A stretch of 64,000 nt of DNA, taken from positions 1-64,000 of the forward strand of contig QPMI01000551.1 in assembly GCA_004431415.1 (NCBI GenBank). Reading direction: 5' to 3'. This document shows positions 38,142 through 49,534 of this stretch, one piece after another; position 1 is the stretch's first letter, and each line of letters begins with the position of its first letter. The notes under the pieces were generated by a model that saw only the letters and a list, made by a program, of their open reading frames with translations, searched no databases and had not been told where the DNA came from. Origin of the DNA: Cyanophora paradoxa. Lineage: Eukaryota; Glaucocystophyceae; Cyanophorales; Cyanophoraceae. Made by a program: the position numbers and the translations under genes.

Positions 38142-41100
38142 TCAGGAGGTTGTAGTCAGTTTGGCCGGGCTGAGCTTGGTTCCAAGGGGGGGGAGGGCCG
38201 GGGCGCACGCGACGGCGGCGGCGGCGACGGCGGCGGCGGGGCCGACGGGGACCACGATCGGCACGGGCAGCTGCTGGAAGGCCAGCTGCGGACCATGGCG
38301 AGGCTCAGAATCCGAGGCGGCGATCTAGATCTAGATCTAGATCTAAGAGAAGAGAGGGCGCGCCTGCTGGAGGGCGATGGTGTAGCCGACGGCGGGCCCG
38401 ATAACCGCAGCCGCCACGCAGGCACTGCGAGCGCGAGCGCGGCGGGGCAGAGTTTAGTCGTGTTTTAAAGGGTTTGATGCAGTAAATTCAAAGATATAAC
38501 ACGTTATGGTACCTGACGACGAGGGCGAGGGCCTCCCAGGCGTAGGCGCGGACGACGGCGAAGCGGCCCATCCCCACCGCCCTGCGCGGGGGGGGCGGGG
38601 GCGGGGGCGGGTGGCCCTCAGAGCGGCTCAAGGGCAAGGGCCGGGCGGGGGCGGGGGCGAGGACGGGGGCGAGCGCTAGCGGCCCTCAGAATGGCCCGAG
38701 GGCGGGGGCGGGGGCGGGGCGGGGGCGAGGGGAATCGCTCGAGGCCTAGGGCAAGGGCGCTAGCCGGCTCGAGGGCGGGGGCGGGGGAGGGCACCGGAGG
38801 ACGCCGATCTCCCTGCGCTGCTCGAGGACGCTCGCCGCCACGCCCGACGCCAGCTGCGCACGCCGCCCCGGGCCCGGCCCGGCCCCCTCGTGAGCGCTGC
38901 CTCGGCTGGCGCCGCTGAGCGGCGTCGCCGCGATTGGTCGGGGTCGGCTCTAGAGGTCCGGCGCCCGTCCGCGAGTTGGGGGGCGCCCTCCGACGGGGCT
39001 AAAGGTACTTCGCTTTACTAAATCTCCTTTTATGCGTCTTCGAGAGCGAATGCAGCAAAAGGTACTTCGCTTTACTAAATCTCCTTTAATGCGTCTTCGA
39101 GAGCGAATGCAGCAAAAGGTACTTCGCTTTACTAAATCTCCTTTTATGCGTCTTTGAGAGCGAATGCAGCAAAAGGTACTTCGCTTTACTAAATCTCCTT
39201 TTATGCGTCTTCGAGAGCGAATGCAGCAAAAGGTACTTCGCTTTACTAAATCTCCTTTTATGCGTCTTCGAGAGCGAATGCAGCAAAAGGTACTTCGCTT
39301 TACTAAATCTCCTTTTATGCGTCTTCGAGAGCGAATGCAGCAAAAGGTACTTCGCTTTACTAAATCTCCTTTTATGCGTCTTTGAGAGCGAATGCAGCAA
39401 AAGGTACTTCGCTTTACTAAATCTCCTTTTATGCGTCTTCGAGAGCGAATGCAGCAAAAGGTACTTCGCTTTACTAAATCTCCTTTTATGCGTCTTCGAG
39501 AGCGAATGCAGCAAAAGGTACTTCGCTTTACTAAATCTCCTTTTATGCGTCTTCGAGAGCGAATGCAGCAAAAGGTACTTCGCTTTACTAAATCTCCTTT
39601 TATGCGTCTTCGAGAGCGACTGCAGCAGCCGATCGGCAGCGGCGGTCCTGGATCTTCCCCCCCCCCCCCCCCAGGCCGATCCCGCGTCTAGAGTACCCCT
39701 CGCCCCCCAGAGCTCGAGCGGTTGATCATGATTGATCATGATCATGAAGGCCTAGGCTTAGAGACGCCCCCGGATATAACTGAGAGCTTTAAGGCTTCTA
39801 AAACGTTAACTAGATGTAGGCCGCGGCCTGGCGGTTGAGCGGTTGAGCGCATACTATGATATCATCATGAAGGCCTAGGCCTTGAAATCTAGAGCCGCGC
39901 CCGGATTTAACTTTTAATTGTGTAATTATAAACTGAGAGCGTCTACAGCTAGATCTAGATCTAGACCGCGGCGCACCCCGACGAGGCAGACGGCCATGGC
40001 GGCGACGGAGGCCCCGCTGCCGGCAGAGTCGACCGCAGGTCAGTCCTCAAGAAGTGAGGAGGAGGGTGCGGGGCGTTACTAGTACTAAGTTAGGCTCTAG
40101 ATCTAGGGGCCGCCCACTCTGTTTTGGGGGCCGTGGCCTGGCCTAGATCTGCGCCCCACCTGAAGGCAAGGTCCATGACGCCGGCCGCCTCGCTCAGGCC
40201 GGCCACTCGGTCCCAGTAGAACCAGCTCGACGCGCCCTGATCGTGAGGGGCGCCGAAGATTAAGATCAGGAGCTTGAAAGGGTGTGGAAGATAAGGGAGG
40301 AGCTTGAAGATTAAGATTAGGAGATTAAGATTTAGATTAAGACTAGGAGCTTGAAGCTTGAGCTTGAGCTTGAGCGCAGCGCAGCACAGCGCACCCGCGC
40401 GGCCCGCTCGAGGCGGGCGGCCATCGCGGAGCGCGCCGCGCTGCTCGTGCGCAGCGGCGAGGCGGCGGCCACCTGCGCGGGCGAGGGGCGAGGGGTGAGG
40501 CGAAGGCAGAGAAGAGGGGGGGAGGGCGGGCCTTGAGGAGGAGGCGGCCCATGGGGATCTGGTCGGCGCTCCGCAGGCCGGGTGGGAGCCCGCCCATGCC
40601 CGCCTCCACCGCCGCGCGCTGCGGGCCGGGGGGCGGGGGGCGCGGGGGGGGGGGGGGGGGGGGGTAGGCGAACTCGCCGAGTCGATCGGAGGGGAAAGAG
40701 CGAGCGCGGGATACGCATACGCCGCACCGCGAGGAGCCGGTGGAAAGTGGGGAGCGACACGAGCACGTCCTACGAAGAAAATTAGAAGGGAGAGCGAAGG
40801 AAACAGGTAAGGATGGGGTACGCGTACCTGGCCGGTGGCCCGGGGTACCGGGACATCTTGAAGCCCGGGGCGGCGTCGAGGAGCGCGAGGGGCCGCATGC
40901 GCGCGGCGGGGCCGCCGGCCGCCCCGCGGGCGGCGCCGCCGCGGACGCCCGTGTCCAGCAGGAAGCCGGCGCCCCGCAGCGACGCCCCGACCGCCTGGCG
41001 CCGGGGGCGATATCGATGTCGATGGGCGGGGCAGGGCGGTAGGGGCGGGGCGGGACGGGGGGGTAGGGGCACCGTCTCGTAGCGGGAGCCGAGGAGGGGC

Positions 41101-44100
41101 CCCTGGGAGCCCTCCACGCTGCGCGGGCTTCAATATCAATCTAACAGAAGATATATATTGACAGGAGACAAGATACTAAGAGGACGAAAGCTTCAAATAT
41201 ATATATAAGATGAAGGGGCGGGCCTGTAGAGGGCGTCGGAGAGGCCGCCGCCGTCCCCCGCCTCGTAGAGCGCCTGCGTGGCCTCATAAGGGGGGGGATG
41301 GGGGAGGGGGAGGGGATGGGTTTCGCCTGGGAGACGCGGAGGAAGGAGGGGTACTCGGTCGCCGCCATCAGGGAGGGAGACACGCCGAAGACCTGGGGGT
41401 ATGGGAAGAGGGTTAGGGGGAGGGGGGGGGGAGGGGAGGGGGGGGGGAAGGTCCGAAGCTAAAAGCGTACCCGGACGCCGTCGGAGAATGCGCGGCCGAT
41501 GTTGGAGACGGCGGTACCCTCCCCGCGCGCTGCGGTAGCGGGCGATGAGAGGCCTCGGGGCGTGGGGGAAGGGAAGTGGGTACAGGTACAGCGCACCGGC
41601 GGCGGAGGAGCCGGGGAGGGCCGAGGCGCCCGTGGTTGCGGAGGAGAAGCCGGCGGGGACGGCGCCGCCGCCGCCCAGGAGCGAGGAGGAGGAGGAGGAG
41701 GCCGCGGACGACGAGTCGGCGTCCGTGGCGGCGCCATTGGAAGAGGAGGAGGAGCCCGAGCCCGAGCCGAGGAGGAGGCCGACGGCGTCGCGGAGGGGGA
41801 CGGTCACCTGCGGCGCGGCGCGGCGGGCCGCGGGGCGGGACGGGCCGGAGCGCTTCAATCAGATCGGCAGCCGCGAAGGGAGAGGGAGGGAGGGAAGCAT
41901 TTGGCCAGCAGCGATGGCCGCCAGCCGCGAAGGGCGAGGACAGGAGGGCAGGATGCTGCAGGGAAGCGCCGCAGCAGCGCTAGGACGCGGCGCTCACCCA
42001 GGCGTGCGCCTCGAAGTCTGGCGCCGGGGCCGGGGCCGGGGCCGCGGCCGGGTCGCCCGGGGCGCCGGGCCGGGGGCCTGGGCCCAGGAGGGCCTCGAGG
42101 GCCTCCCGCCCCGCGGGCCCGAAGCCGCGGGGGTCCCCCGCCGGCGCCGAGAGGGCCGCCAGGCTCCCCCGCCGCTGCAGCGTCGCCGCCGCGAACGTCG
42201 CCAGCTGCGCATGCCGCCCCGGCTGTGAGCTCCTTCGCTAAGGCTTGAGATTCTTAGCTTCAGAATTCGACTCTGAGCTCGACCGGATTCGAGCTCAATG
42301 TTCTTCACTTAGTCGTGGGCCTTAAGCTTCTTTGCTCAGCTGAAGGCTTGGGCCTTAAGCTTCTTTTTCACTTTCGGTCTTTGTGCTTCTAAGCTTCTTT
42401 TGGCCGGCCGCGGCCGGCCGCGACCTGAAGCTTCGTGGCGAACCTGGACGTGGGCGGCGAAGGCGAGGAAGAGGACGAAGGAGAGGGCGAGCGCGAACAT
42501 CGCCCACGGGCCCCGGTTCCGCTGCCCGGCCGCCGCGGGGGCGCGTCAGATGCAGTCCGGTTTAGTTTCTAGTCTCCTCCGGGTTCCTGCTATCTGATCC
42601 TGTAAAGCGTTTAGATCTATCATTGATCTAGCGTAAAGCGTGTGAAGCGTCTAGTGTCCCTTTCTTCGTGAAGCTAGAGTCATCTGGTTTAGAGCTCGAG
42701 GAGCGGGGCGGGGCGGGGCGGGAGAGGTTTAGAGGTTTAGAGGCGCAGGGCGCGGGGCGGGGCGGGGCGTTTAATTTTGCGATGACGCCTCTTCCTGTCT
42801 GGCGTCTTCCCATCTGCATCTGACTCGAAGGCCCGCGCCGAGCTATAGACCTAGATCATAGATGGTCTAGATGGTCTAGAGGCGCGGGGCGGGGCGGAGG
42901 CGCGGGGCGGGGCGGGAGCGGACCTAGATCTGGTCTAGAGGGGCGGGGCGGGGCGGGGCGGACGCGGCGGTGGGCGACGAGGTTGGCGGCGGCGAGGGCG
43001 CGCACCCCCGGCGCCTCCGGCAGCGACAGCACCGCCAGCGCCGCCCGCTGCGCCCCGCGGCGTCGGAGGCCGGGCGCCGGGCCTCTTCTTTTGGGCCTAG
43101 CTAGCCGAGCGCGAGGCGGGCGGCCTAGGCGAGCAGACGGTGCTCTCGCTGCCCCGAGGCGGGCGGGCGGGGACCTCGAGGGGGAGCTCGAGGTTGGAGG
43201 CGAGGGTGACGAGGCCGCCGATGAGGCAGAGCAGCACCGTGAGGAAGATGGCCCCCACCGCCCTGCACGGCGGGGGTCGGGCGGATCAAGGGAGGAAGGA
43301 AGGAAGGGAGAGGATAGGGTTCAAGAAGACAGCGGGCGGGCGGATTCAAGAAAGAAAGGAGAGGCTAGGATTCAATTCTAGACGAAGAAAGCAAGCTTAG
43401 ACAACGCGGGCGGGCCCGAGGTCGGCGGTGAGGAGGGAGCGGGGCATGACGTAGTTCACGAGCACGCCGAAGGCCGCCAGCAGGCCCCCGATCTGGACGC
43501 GTACGGGGAGGGGGTTGGAAAGGAGGAGGGGATGGGAACTTGGAAGGGAGTTAGAAGCAAATGAGTAGCATTAACGTCATTGCAATTGCTTGAATAAGGA
43601 AATGGAGTTAGAGATGAGTATACGTAGCATTAACATGAACATTAAGCTGTCATTGCTTGAATGACGAGGACGTCGAAGACCGCCAGGATCCCGGAGGCCC
43701 CCGATCTGGGAGGCTGAAGGGGAGGCCTAACGGAGGGAAGGGATGGGGAGGGGGGAGGGGGGAGGGGGGAGGGGCCGCACGAGGATGCGGGGGAGGGTCC
43801 CGCTGAGCCCGCCCTCGTCCCTGCACGCGAAGGTCGATCAGAGGGGCCGGTGCAGGCTAGGGACAGGCCCTGAGGACGGGCTCTAGATCTAGAGCTGATC
43901 TACGCCCAGCCGATGCCAGGGACAGGCCTGTTCCTAGAGCTGTGAATATGCCTAGCCGACGCAAGGACTTGAAGGTGAACTGATCTATATTCAATGATTC
44001 TTGGATAGACGAGCTGTGAACTTGGGACTGGAAACGCGCACGCGCGCTCTTAAAGCTGGAAACCATCTTGTTTTGAGTTAATTATAAAGCTCTAAACAGG

Positions 44101-46821
44101 CTTGTTATTAAACTAATGATCTGCCCCTGTAAACTTGGATATATATGGGAACGCGCCGGCGCACCCGCGCTCGATGGAGACGGCGGCGAGGGCGGCGGGG
44201 GCCCGCCGGCACTCGAGGGCATCCGTCAGGGAGGGCCCCAGCGCCTCCCGCAGCGGCAGCAGCGACGCGGAGAGCGGCACAAGGACCGCCGCCGCCGTCG
44301 CCGCCCCCACCGACCTTTTCGAGCAAGGCATTCTTCAGTGCAAAGTAAACTGCTTCAGGCTCAGGCTCGCCTGGCGAGGAGGAGGGGGTCCAGGTCGGCC
44401 CCCACGAAGCCCGAGACCTGCCGCATGAGCGGCACGCAGGCGCCCTGCCGCGGGGCTCGGGTTTAATTTGAGCTGGAACGGAGCGGAGCTGCCTGGGCGG
44501 ACCTGCGCGGCGGCGAGGCCGACGGCCCAGGCGGGGAGGGCGTAGGCCGCCGCCTGCAACAGCACGCTCTGGGGGAAGGGGGAGAGGGGGGGTCAAGGCG
44601 CCAGAGGAGGGGGAGAGTGGTAGGGCCTAGGCCTCGGGCCCGGCCGGACGGACCTGGGCGGCCTGCCCCCGGCTCTCGCCGACCATGCGGAGGATGCCGA
44701 GGTCCCGGCCCCGCGCCGCCACCGCCGCCGAGAGCAGCGCGTGCACCAGCAGCACCGAGACCAGCACCAGCACCTGATGGGGGGTACGGGTTTGAAGGAG
44801 TAGGGGTATGGCGGGGGTAGGGTAGGGTGGGGGAGTACCGCGAAGAGGAGGTTGACGACCAGCCCGAAGTACCTGGGGGTACAGTGAGGAGGAGGCGGGA
44901 CGAGGGTACCGAGGGGGGGTACATGGCGAAGGCGCGGGTCGCGTAGAGGGCGTCGAGGACGGGGGTCCAGGCCTGCACCTGGGGGAGGAAGGGGTTAGAG
45001 GGGGTACAGGGAAGAGAGGGGGTAGAGGCACGCGCCTCGTCATACCCGACCGCGAAGAGCAGCTGCGGGGGAGGTGTACGTCAGGAATGAAGCGAGAGAT
45101 AGAGGGGGTACCGGCGCGCGTCGGAGACGAGGGGCGTGACGCGGGAGAGAGCGACGTCGTAGTCCCCCCGGGCGGAGGAGTACCTGGGGTACAGGCTCCA
45201 GGAGTACCAGGGGTACAGGGGCGGGCGGGGCGGGCAGTCACGTGGACAGGCGGTCGCGCATGTTCGCCTGGACCGGAGGAAGGGTAAGAGGCAGGAGGAG
45301 CGGCGAAGGAGGTACAGGCGAGCCAGAACGACGGTCACGATGGAGCGGGGATCGACTCCGCGCAGCGCCGTCAGGCTAGGGGTCCCGTGAGACGCGTTAA
45401 ACGGGCCCCGAAAGACTGCGCGCGGACGGGCGTGCGGACCGGGACGGGGGGTACGTGGCCTCCGGGTGGGCGTTGAGCCAGACTGTCTCCAGGAACGAAC
45501 CCAGCTCCATGACCTTCGCGGGTTCGAACCCGGCTGGGGTGATTCTAGACGGGATCGAAGGGGGCCGAACCAGCGCGGGGGAGGCGGAGTCGGCCCGGCC
45601 GGTCTTCCCTGAAGGGGAAGAAGAGGGGGGGGGGGAAGGAATCGGGATCGGGAGGGGGTACGCGCGTTTCCGCACCCGCGAGGTCGAGTACGACAGCGGC
45701 CACGCGGAGGAGCATGTGCACCGCGTTCCAGGAGCCTAGGTACGGCTTGGGAAGGGGCGGGCGGGGGGGAGAGAGGGTAGGGGGGTACCGAGCGTGAACT
45801 CGGGGAGTCCGGCGGCGACGAACGCCGAGCGGAGGAGGCGGTTCGCCTCGATGCGAACGAAGACCTGCGGATCAAATCTCAGGAAGCGGATCGAATCGCA
45901 ACTTGGCCTCGCCGCGCGCGCCAGGTCCCCGGCGGTGACGTTCAGCTCGTAGGCGGCGCGAGACTGGAGGTAGGCCTCGCCCCGGCGCAGGGGCTGCAGG
46001 CCCCAGACCCGCCCGACGCCGGCCGCCCGCTCCGCCGCCGTGTCCACAGCGAAGAGCTCCGCGAACAGCGGCGACGCTGCGGCGACGCCGTGAAACGGCG
46101 TACCCTTGGGAGGAAACGAATCGCGTACCCCGGCAGGCGCGGTAGAAGCAGTGGTTGGTGAGGGAGGAGGAGGCGGTCTCGCAGTTGGCGGGGCCGCGGT
46201 ACCTGCACCGCTTTCAAGATTTCCTTTTCGGGCGCGCCGCCGGGCCGGGCGGCGGCGGTCGAGGGCGGACCGCCACCAGCGCTCGCCGAGGCGCCCGGGG
46301 TCGAGCCCGGCGGCGACGCAGGCCCCGGCGCTGACGAGGCGCGCGTCCACTTCGAACCGCGGCGCGATGGCCACCGCCTGCGTGCGCGGCCGTCGCTGGC
46401 GTCAGCAGCGCTCGCCCCGCGCACGAGCCCCGCGTATTGCCCCCCGGCGCTGGAGCTCGCGCGCCGAGGAGAGCCCGCCGGGAGCCGCAGCGACGCGCTC
46501 GGCCATTCGGGTGCCGTTGACAAAGAACCTGCGCGGCAGTCGAGATCAGGGTGCCCGGCCCGCGCGGGCGTCTGCGGCGTCTGCGGAGGTGCAGCGTACG
46601 CTCGCGAGGATTTCGAGGCGCCGAGCCGTATGTCGACTTCGCCGCCGTTCATCTCCGCGAGCTGGGCGCGCGCGCGTACTTATACATATACGCGTGAAAG
46701 TGGCTGCGCAAAGCACGAAGCCGGCAACCTTCAGGAAGGCGAGTGGCGCCTTTTCCAGAGTCGTGTCAAGCACGGCAACCAGGAACACCGCAAAGAAGCA
46801 GGCGAGGAAGCCGAGCTGCAT
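38142..46821 (-). CDS. Two-module FtsX/MacB-type membrane permease
   Basis: A minus-strand gene of many short exons. The start at 46,821 encodes a hydrophobic segment (FLACFFAVFLVAVLDTTL) that splices to LAEMNGGEVDIRL. A large non-cytoplasmic domain follows with a Cys pair (ANCETASSSLTNHCFYRACR). The first FtsX signature is at about 44,776-44,655 (VLVLVSVLLVHALLSAAV, GRDLGILRMVGESRGQ), continued by LQAAAYALPAWAVGLAA and by the membrane segment AIFLTVLLCLIGGLVTLA near 43,250. A second module starts with PWAMFALALSFVLFLAFAAH (about 42,440-42,520), has another extramembrane domain (40.0-42.2 kb), and carries the second signature at about 38,866-38,796 (SVLEQRREIGVLR), joined to AVGMGRFAVVRAYAWEALAL, VIGPAVGYTIALQQ and LPVPIVVPVG. 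The stop is TGA at 38,142. The duplicated FtsX layout is that of MacB/Lol-type permeases, which pair with an ABC ATPase; none is in the window. Substrate and membrane are unknown. Exon boundaries were only partly resolved. Confidence 0.75.
39001..39622. repeat. 57-bp tandem repeat, 11 copies, inside FtsX-gene intron
   Basis: Eleven copies with exact 57-bp spacing (GGTACTTCG at 39,004, 39,061, 39,118 and so on to 39,574) and only a few substitutions (tttaatg in copy 2, ctttgag in copies 3 and 7). It is much richer in A and T than its surroundings. Because 57 is a multiple of 3, both strands have an artificially open frame (RFTKSPFMRL on plus, HSLSKTHKRRF on minus). It lies between the exon encoding SVLEQRREIGVLR (about 38,800-38,860) and the one encoding ASVAAMAVCLVGVRR (about 39,970-40,035), so it is best read as an intronic minisatellite. 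Confidence 0.9.
42700..42970. repeat. Dispersed (GGGGC)n and TCTAGA-rich intron segment
   Basis: Several short GGGGC runs (about 42,705-42,720, 42,755-42,770, 42,887-42,920 and 42,942-42,962) alternate with TCTAGA/GATCTAG motifs in the intron upstream of the exon encoding ALAAANLVAHRR of the FtsX-type gene. On the coding strand the runs are CCCCG. Confidence 0.7.
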
Positions 46822-47246
46822 CGCGCCCCCGGCGCTCAGAAAGCGCGGACGTGGGAAGGATGCGAGCGCACGAGGAAGCTAATCTGCAAGCGCCGCGAGG
46901 CCGTCGATCGTTTGTGAGCCAGCGGCGGCGATCGAGCGCGCGGAGCCTGATCGAAGCTCGAGCACCTTGGAGCCGCGGAGCCAGCGGACTGTGTAGAGCG
47001 CGTTCTGCCGCGCCGAGCGGGCGTGCGCGGAGATCGTCTGCATAAGTGCTGCTTGAAATGGCCAAGCTTAAGGGGACTTGGTACCAAGCATGCAGGCTCG
47101 ATTCGCACACAAGTTTACTGTACCCTTCCAAAAAACGCTCCTTGCCGACTCAGCCAATTGCGTAGCAAGGGAGGCCCTGTTGTCTTGGCGGCCTTCCAGG
47201 CTTCCAGCCCGCCTCAGCTAGCCCTGAAGAAAGGAAAAAGAAAGCG
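46822..47246. promoter_or_regulatory. Divergent intergenic region, FtsX-type and DCX genes
   Basis: A gap of 425 bp separates the start codons of the minus-strand FtsX-type gene and the plus-strand doublecortin gene. Both promoters should sit here. No TATA box or clear binding motif is apparent; the assignment rests on gene orientation only. Confidence 0.5.
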
Positions 47247-49303
47247 ATGCCCGCCGCTGCCGTGCAGGACTCGAGCCCGGGGCGGCCCTCGTCTCGGGAC
47301 CTGCTGGCTACCAGCGAGGACGCATCCCCAGCTAGGGGCCAGTCTGTCTTCGCTCGCCTCACGACGGCCCAGCGAAAGGCGGTGAAAGTGCGGGTTGTCC
47401 GCATCGCCGCAGCCGATGCGGTTCGTCCCCTTGGCTAGCAGGACCTTGTCGGCTTTGCTGAGCCCGGAATCGATGTCGCAGGAACCCGTCACAATCATCG
47501 TATCGCCGACTGATAGCCTGACGGACGTGCTTGACATATGTGTGTGGGCCCGCGTAGTGATCGCATTTCCGCGTGCTCACCGGGCCGTACGGCAGGCACT
47601 TCGAAACTCCAGATGCGCCACGCTGCTCGCCGGGCCTTCCGGTGAGCCTCTGTACGCGTCCTCGGCTCGCTGTGCTAACCTCGCTCGTCGCTTCAGGGAG
47701 GAGAACGGCCAGTTCGCTGGTACGGGCGGGAACGGACTGCTTACTCTTCGAGGTTTCTTCTAATGCTCGAACGCAGAGATCCACGATGCCGGGGAGCTGC
47801 GGGAGGGCGATCGCATCCTGGTCGGCCTGCGCACCGAGATGCCCTCGCTCCGCTCCTTCTCGAGCTCGCACCGTGCGCCCCGTCAAGCGCTCGTATTGGT
47901 TTCTTTCCTTTACTTCTGACCGATTTCCTTCAGCGAGCGCGGACTCGGCCGTCGTGAAGCGCCTTCTGGCGCACGAGGTCTGCCGCCGAGGTCAGCCAGC
48001 CCGGCCTGCTCGCTGCTCAGCTCTTTTTTTTTATATCGTTCTCTTTGCCAGTCTACATCCACAAGAACGGCGAGGAGGTGGAGAAGCAGGGGCAGCTGCT
48101 GGTCGTGACGGTGCGGCCGCTTCGAAGCCCGAGGCCTCGGCCCGAGGCCTCGGCCCGCCTCACGCCGAACCGGGCAGAGCACGATGACGCTGTACCAGCT
48201 TCTGGACGAGGCGACGACGCGGCTGAAGCTGCAGCACGCCGCGCGGCGCTTCTACACGCGCGAGGGCATCGCCATCGAGACGCTCGACGAGATCGCGGAC
48301 CGCATGGATTTGTACGCGGCGGTCCTCGCCGATCCGTTCCGCAAGCCGGCGCGTCCCTCGCCGGCCGCAAACAGGCGGCCTGGCTCGACCATGAGCTCCA
48401 GGCAGGGCTCCTCGAACGCGCTGGGATCGCCGAAGGGTGGGAGCTTCCGCGCGGGGGCCGACCCGGAGCGCCCCTCGTCGGCCTCCAACCTCATCGGGAC
48501 AACGCGTGCCATCGCGCCCGAGCCGTCCCCGGCGGCGGCCGCCGCGCCCGCCTCGGCGCCCGCCCCTTCGCCCGCGCCGGCCCCGGCCCCGGCCCCGGCC
48601 CTGGCCCCGGCGCCGCCAGTTGCCGCGCCGCCCCAGCCCCAGCCCCCGCACCCGCCCCGCCCCCGCACCGGCCGTCGCCATCCCGGCGCCCCAGCCGCCC
48701 GCCCCCGCCCCCTCGCCGCCCCCCGCCCCCGCGCAGGCGCCCATCCCGCCCCCGGCGCCGCACGTGGCGCCGCCGGTGCCGGCGCCCACCGCCACGTCGC
48801 CCACGGGGGACCCTCGGCTGGACCTGGCCCAGTGGGCCGACCAGCTGCACGGCCGCATCCGGGCCGCCCAGCCGCCCTACTCGCCCTCCAGCCCGGAGCG
48901 CGGCTCGCTGGTCCGCGAGCGCGTCTCCCGCCAGACGATGACCGGCCAATCCCTCACGGGCCTGCCCCCGCGGGGCTCCCCCGCCCCGCTGCCCTCCTCC
49001 CCCACCGGCGGCAAGGGCAAGCAGGCGGGGCCCGAGGCGGGCTCTGGCAGTGCCTGGTCCTGGTTCACCTCCTGCGGGGCCGGCGCTATGCTCTCCTGCT
49101 TCGACAGCTCAGTGCCCCCCGAGGTCTGCCGCACTTTCTCTTTCATCGCCCCTCGTAGAATTGATCGCCCCGGCAGCCGCTGGAGTCGCCCCGCTCGCGC
49201 CCCCGCACGTGAAGCTTGCGGGCCGTCCCTGTGGGTTCTCGCGCATGCGAACGGCGGTCCCGAGCATCGGAGGCCGCTCGGGCGCCGGCGCCAGCGTTAT
49301 TGA
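47247..49303 (+). CDS. Protein with two doublecortin-like (DCX) domains
   Basis: Exons 47247-47420, 47482-47539, 47596-47641, 47697-47719, 47777-47872, 47934-47990, 48052-48110 and from 48178 join in phase at GT-AG introns. The first DCX-like domain is assembled from VKVRVVRIA, VTIIVSPTDSLTDVLDIC, MRHAARRAFREENGQFA and IHDAGELREGDRILVGL. The second is RVYIHKNGEEVEKQGQLLV, TLYQLLDEATTRLKLQH, ARRFYTREGIAIETLDEIA and DRMDLYAAV. Paired DCX domains bind and stabilise microtubules, so a cytoskeletal or flagellar role is likely. A long Ala/Pro-rich linker leads to a C-terminal segment (DPRLDLAQWADQLHGRI) that lies in the +1 frame relative to the second DCX exon. Either a small intron or a 1-base error exists around 48,560-48,700. 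The stop at 49,303 assumes that frame. Confidence 0.8.
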
Positions 49304-49534
49304 GGTATTGCTGTAGACAGAACTTGAATCGCAGCTCATGCATGCGTCTTATTTGTGTTGAATAAAGCGCTCTCCTTTTCGGCCGGCTCGTCTTGCATGT
49401 GCAGCGTACGCATGCTGCGTGCAAGCCGCTTGTGCCGGCCCGGCGCGGCGTGCGAGGTAGACTCCATCCCCCTCCCCCCCCTGATTGCACCGCGTACCCC
49501 AGATCGATCATCGCTGACTTCTCGAGAAGCAAGC

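Noticed and set aside
39086-39745. 219-codon minus ORF of HSLSKTHKRRFSKAKY units
   Set aside because: Produced by a 57-bp tandem repeat whose period is a multiple of three; the other strand is equally open and it lies between exons of a spliced gene.
45515-45560. tRNA-like GGGTTCGAACCC
   Set aside because: It sits at the start of an exon of the FtsX-type gene (AKVMELGSFLETVW) and no cloverleaf can be drawn.
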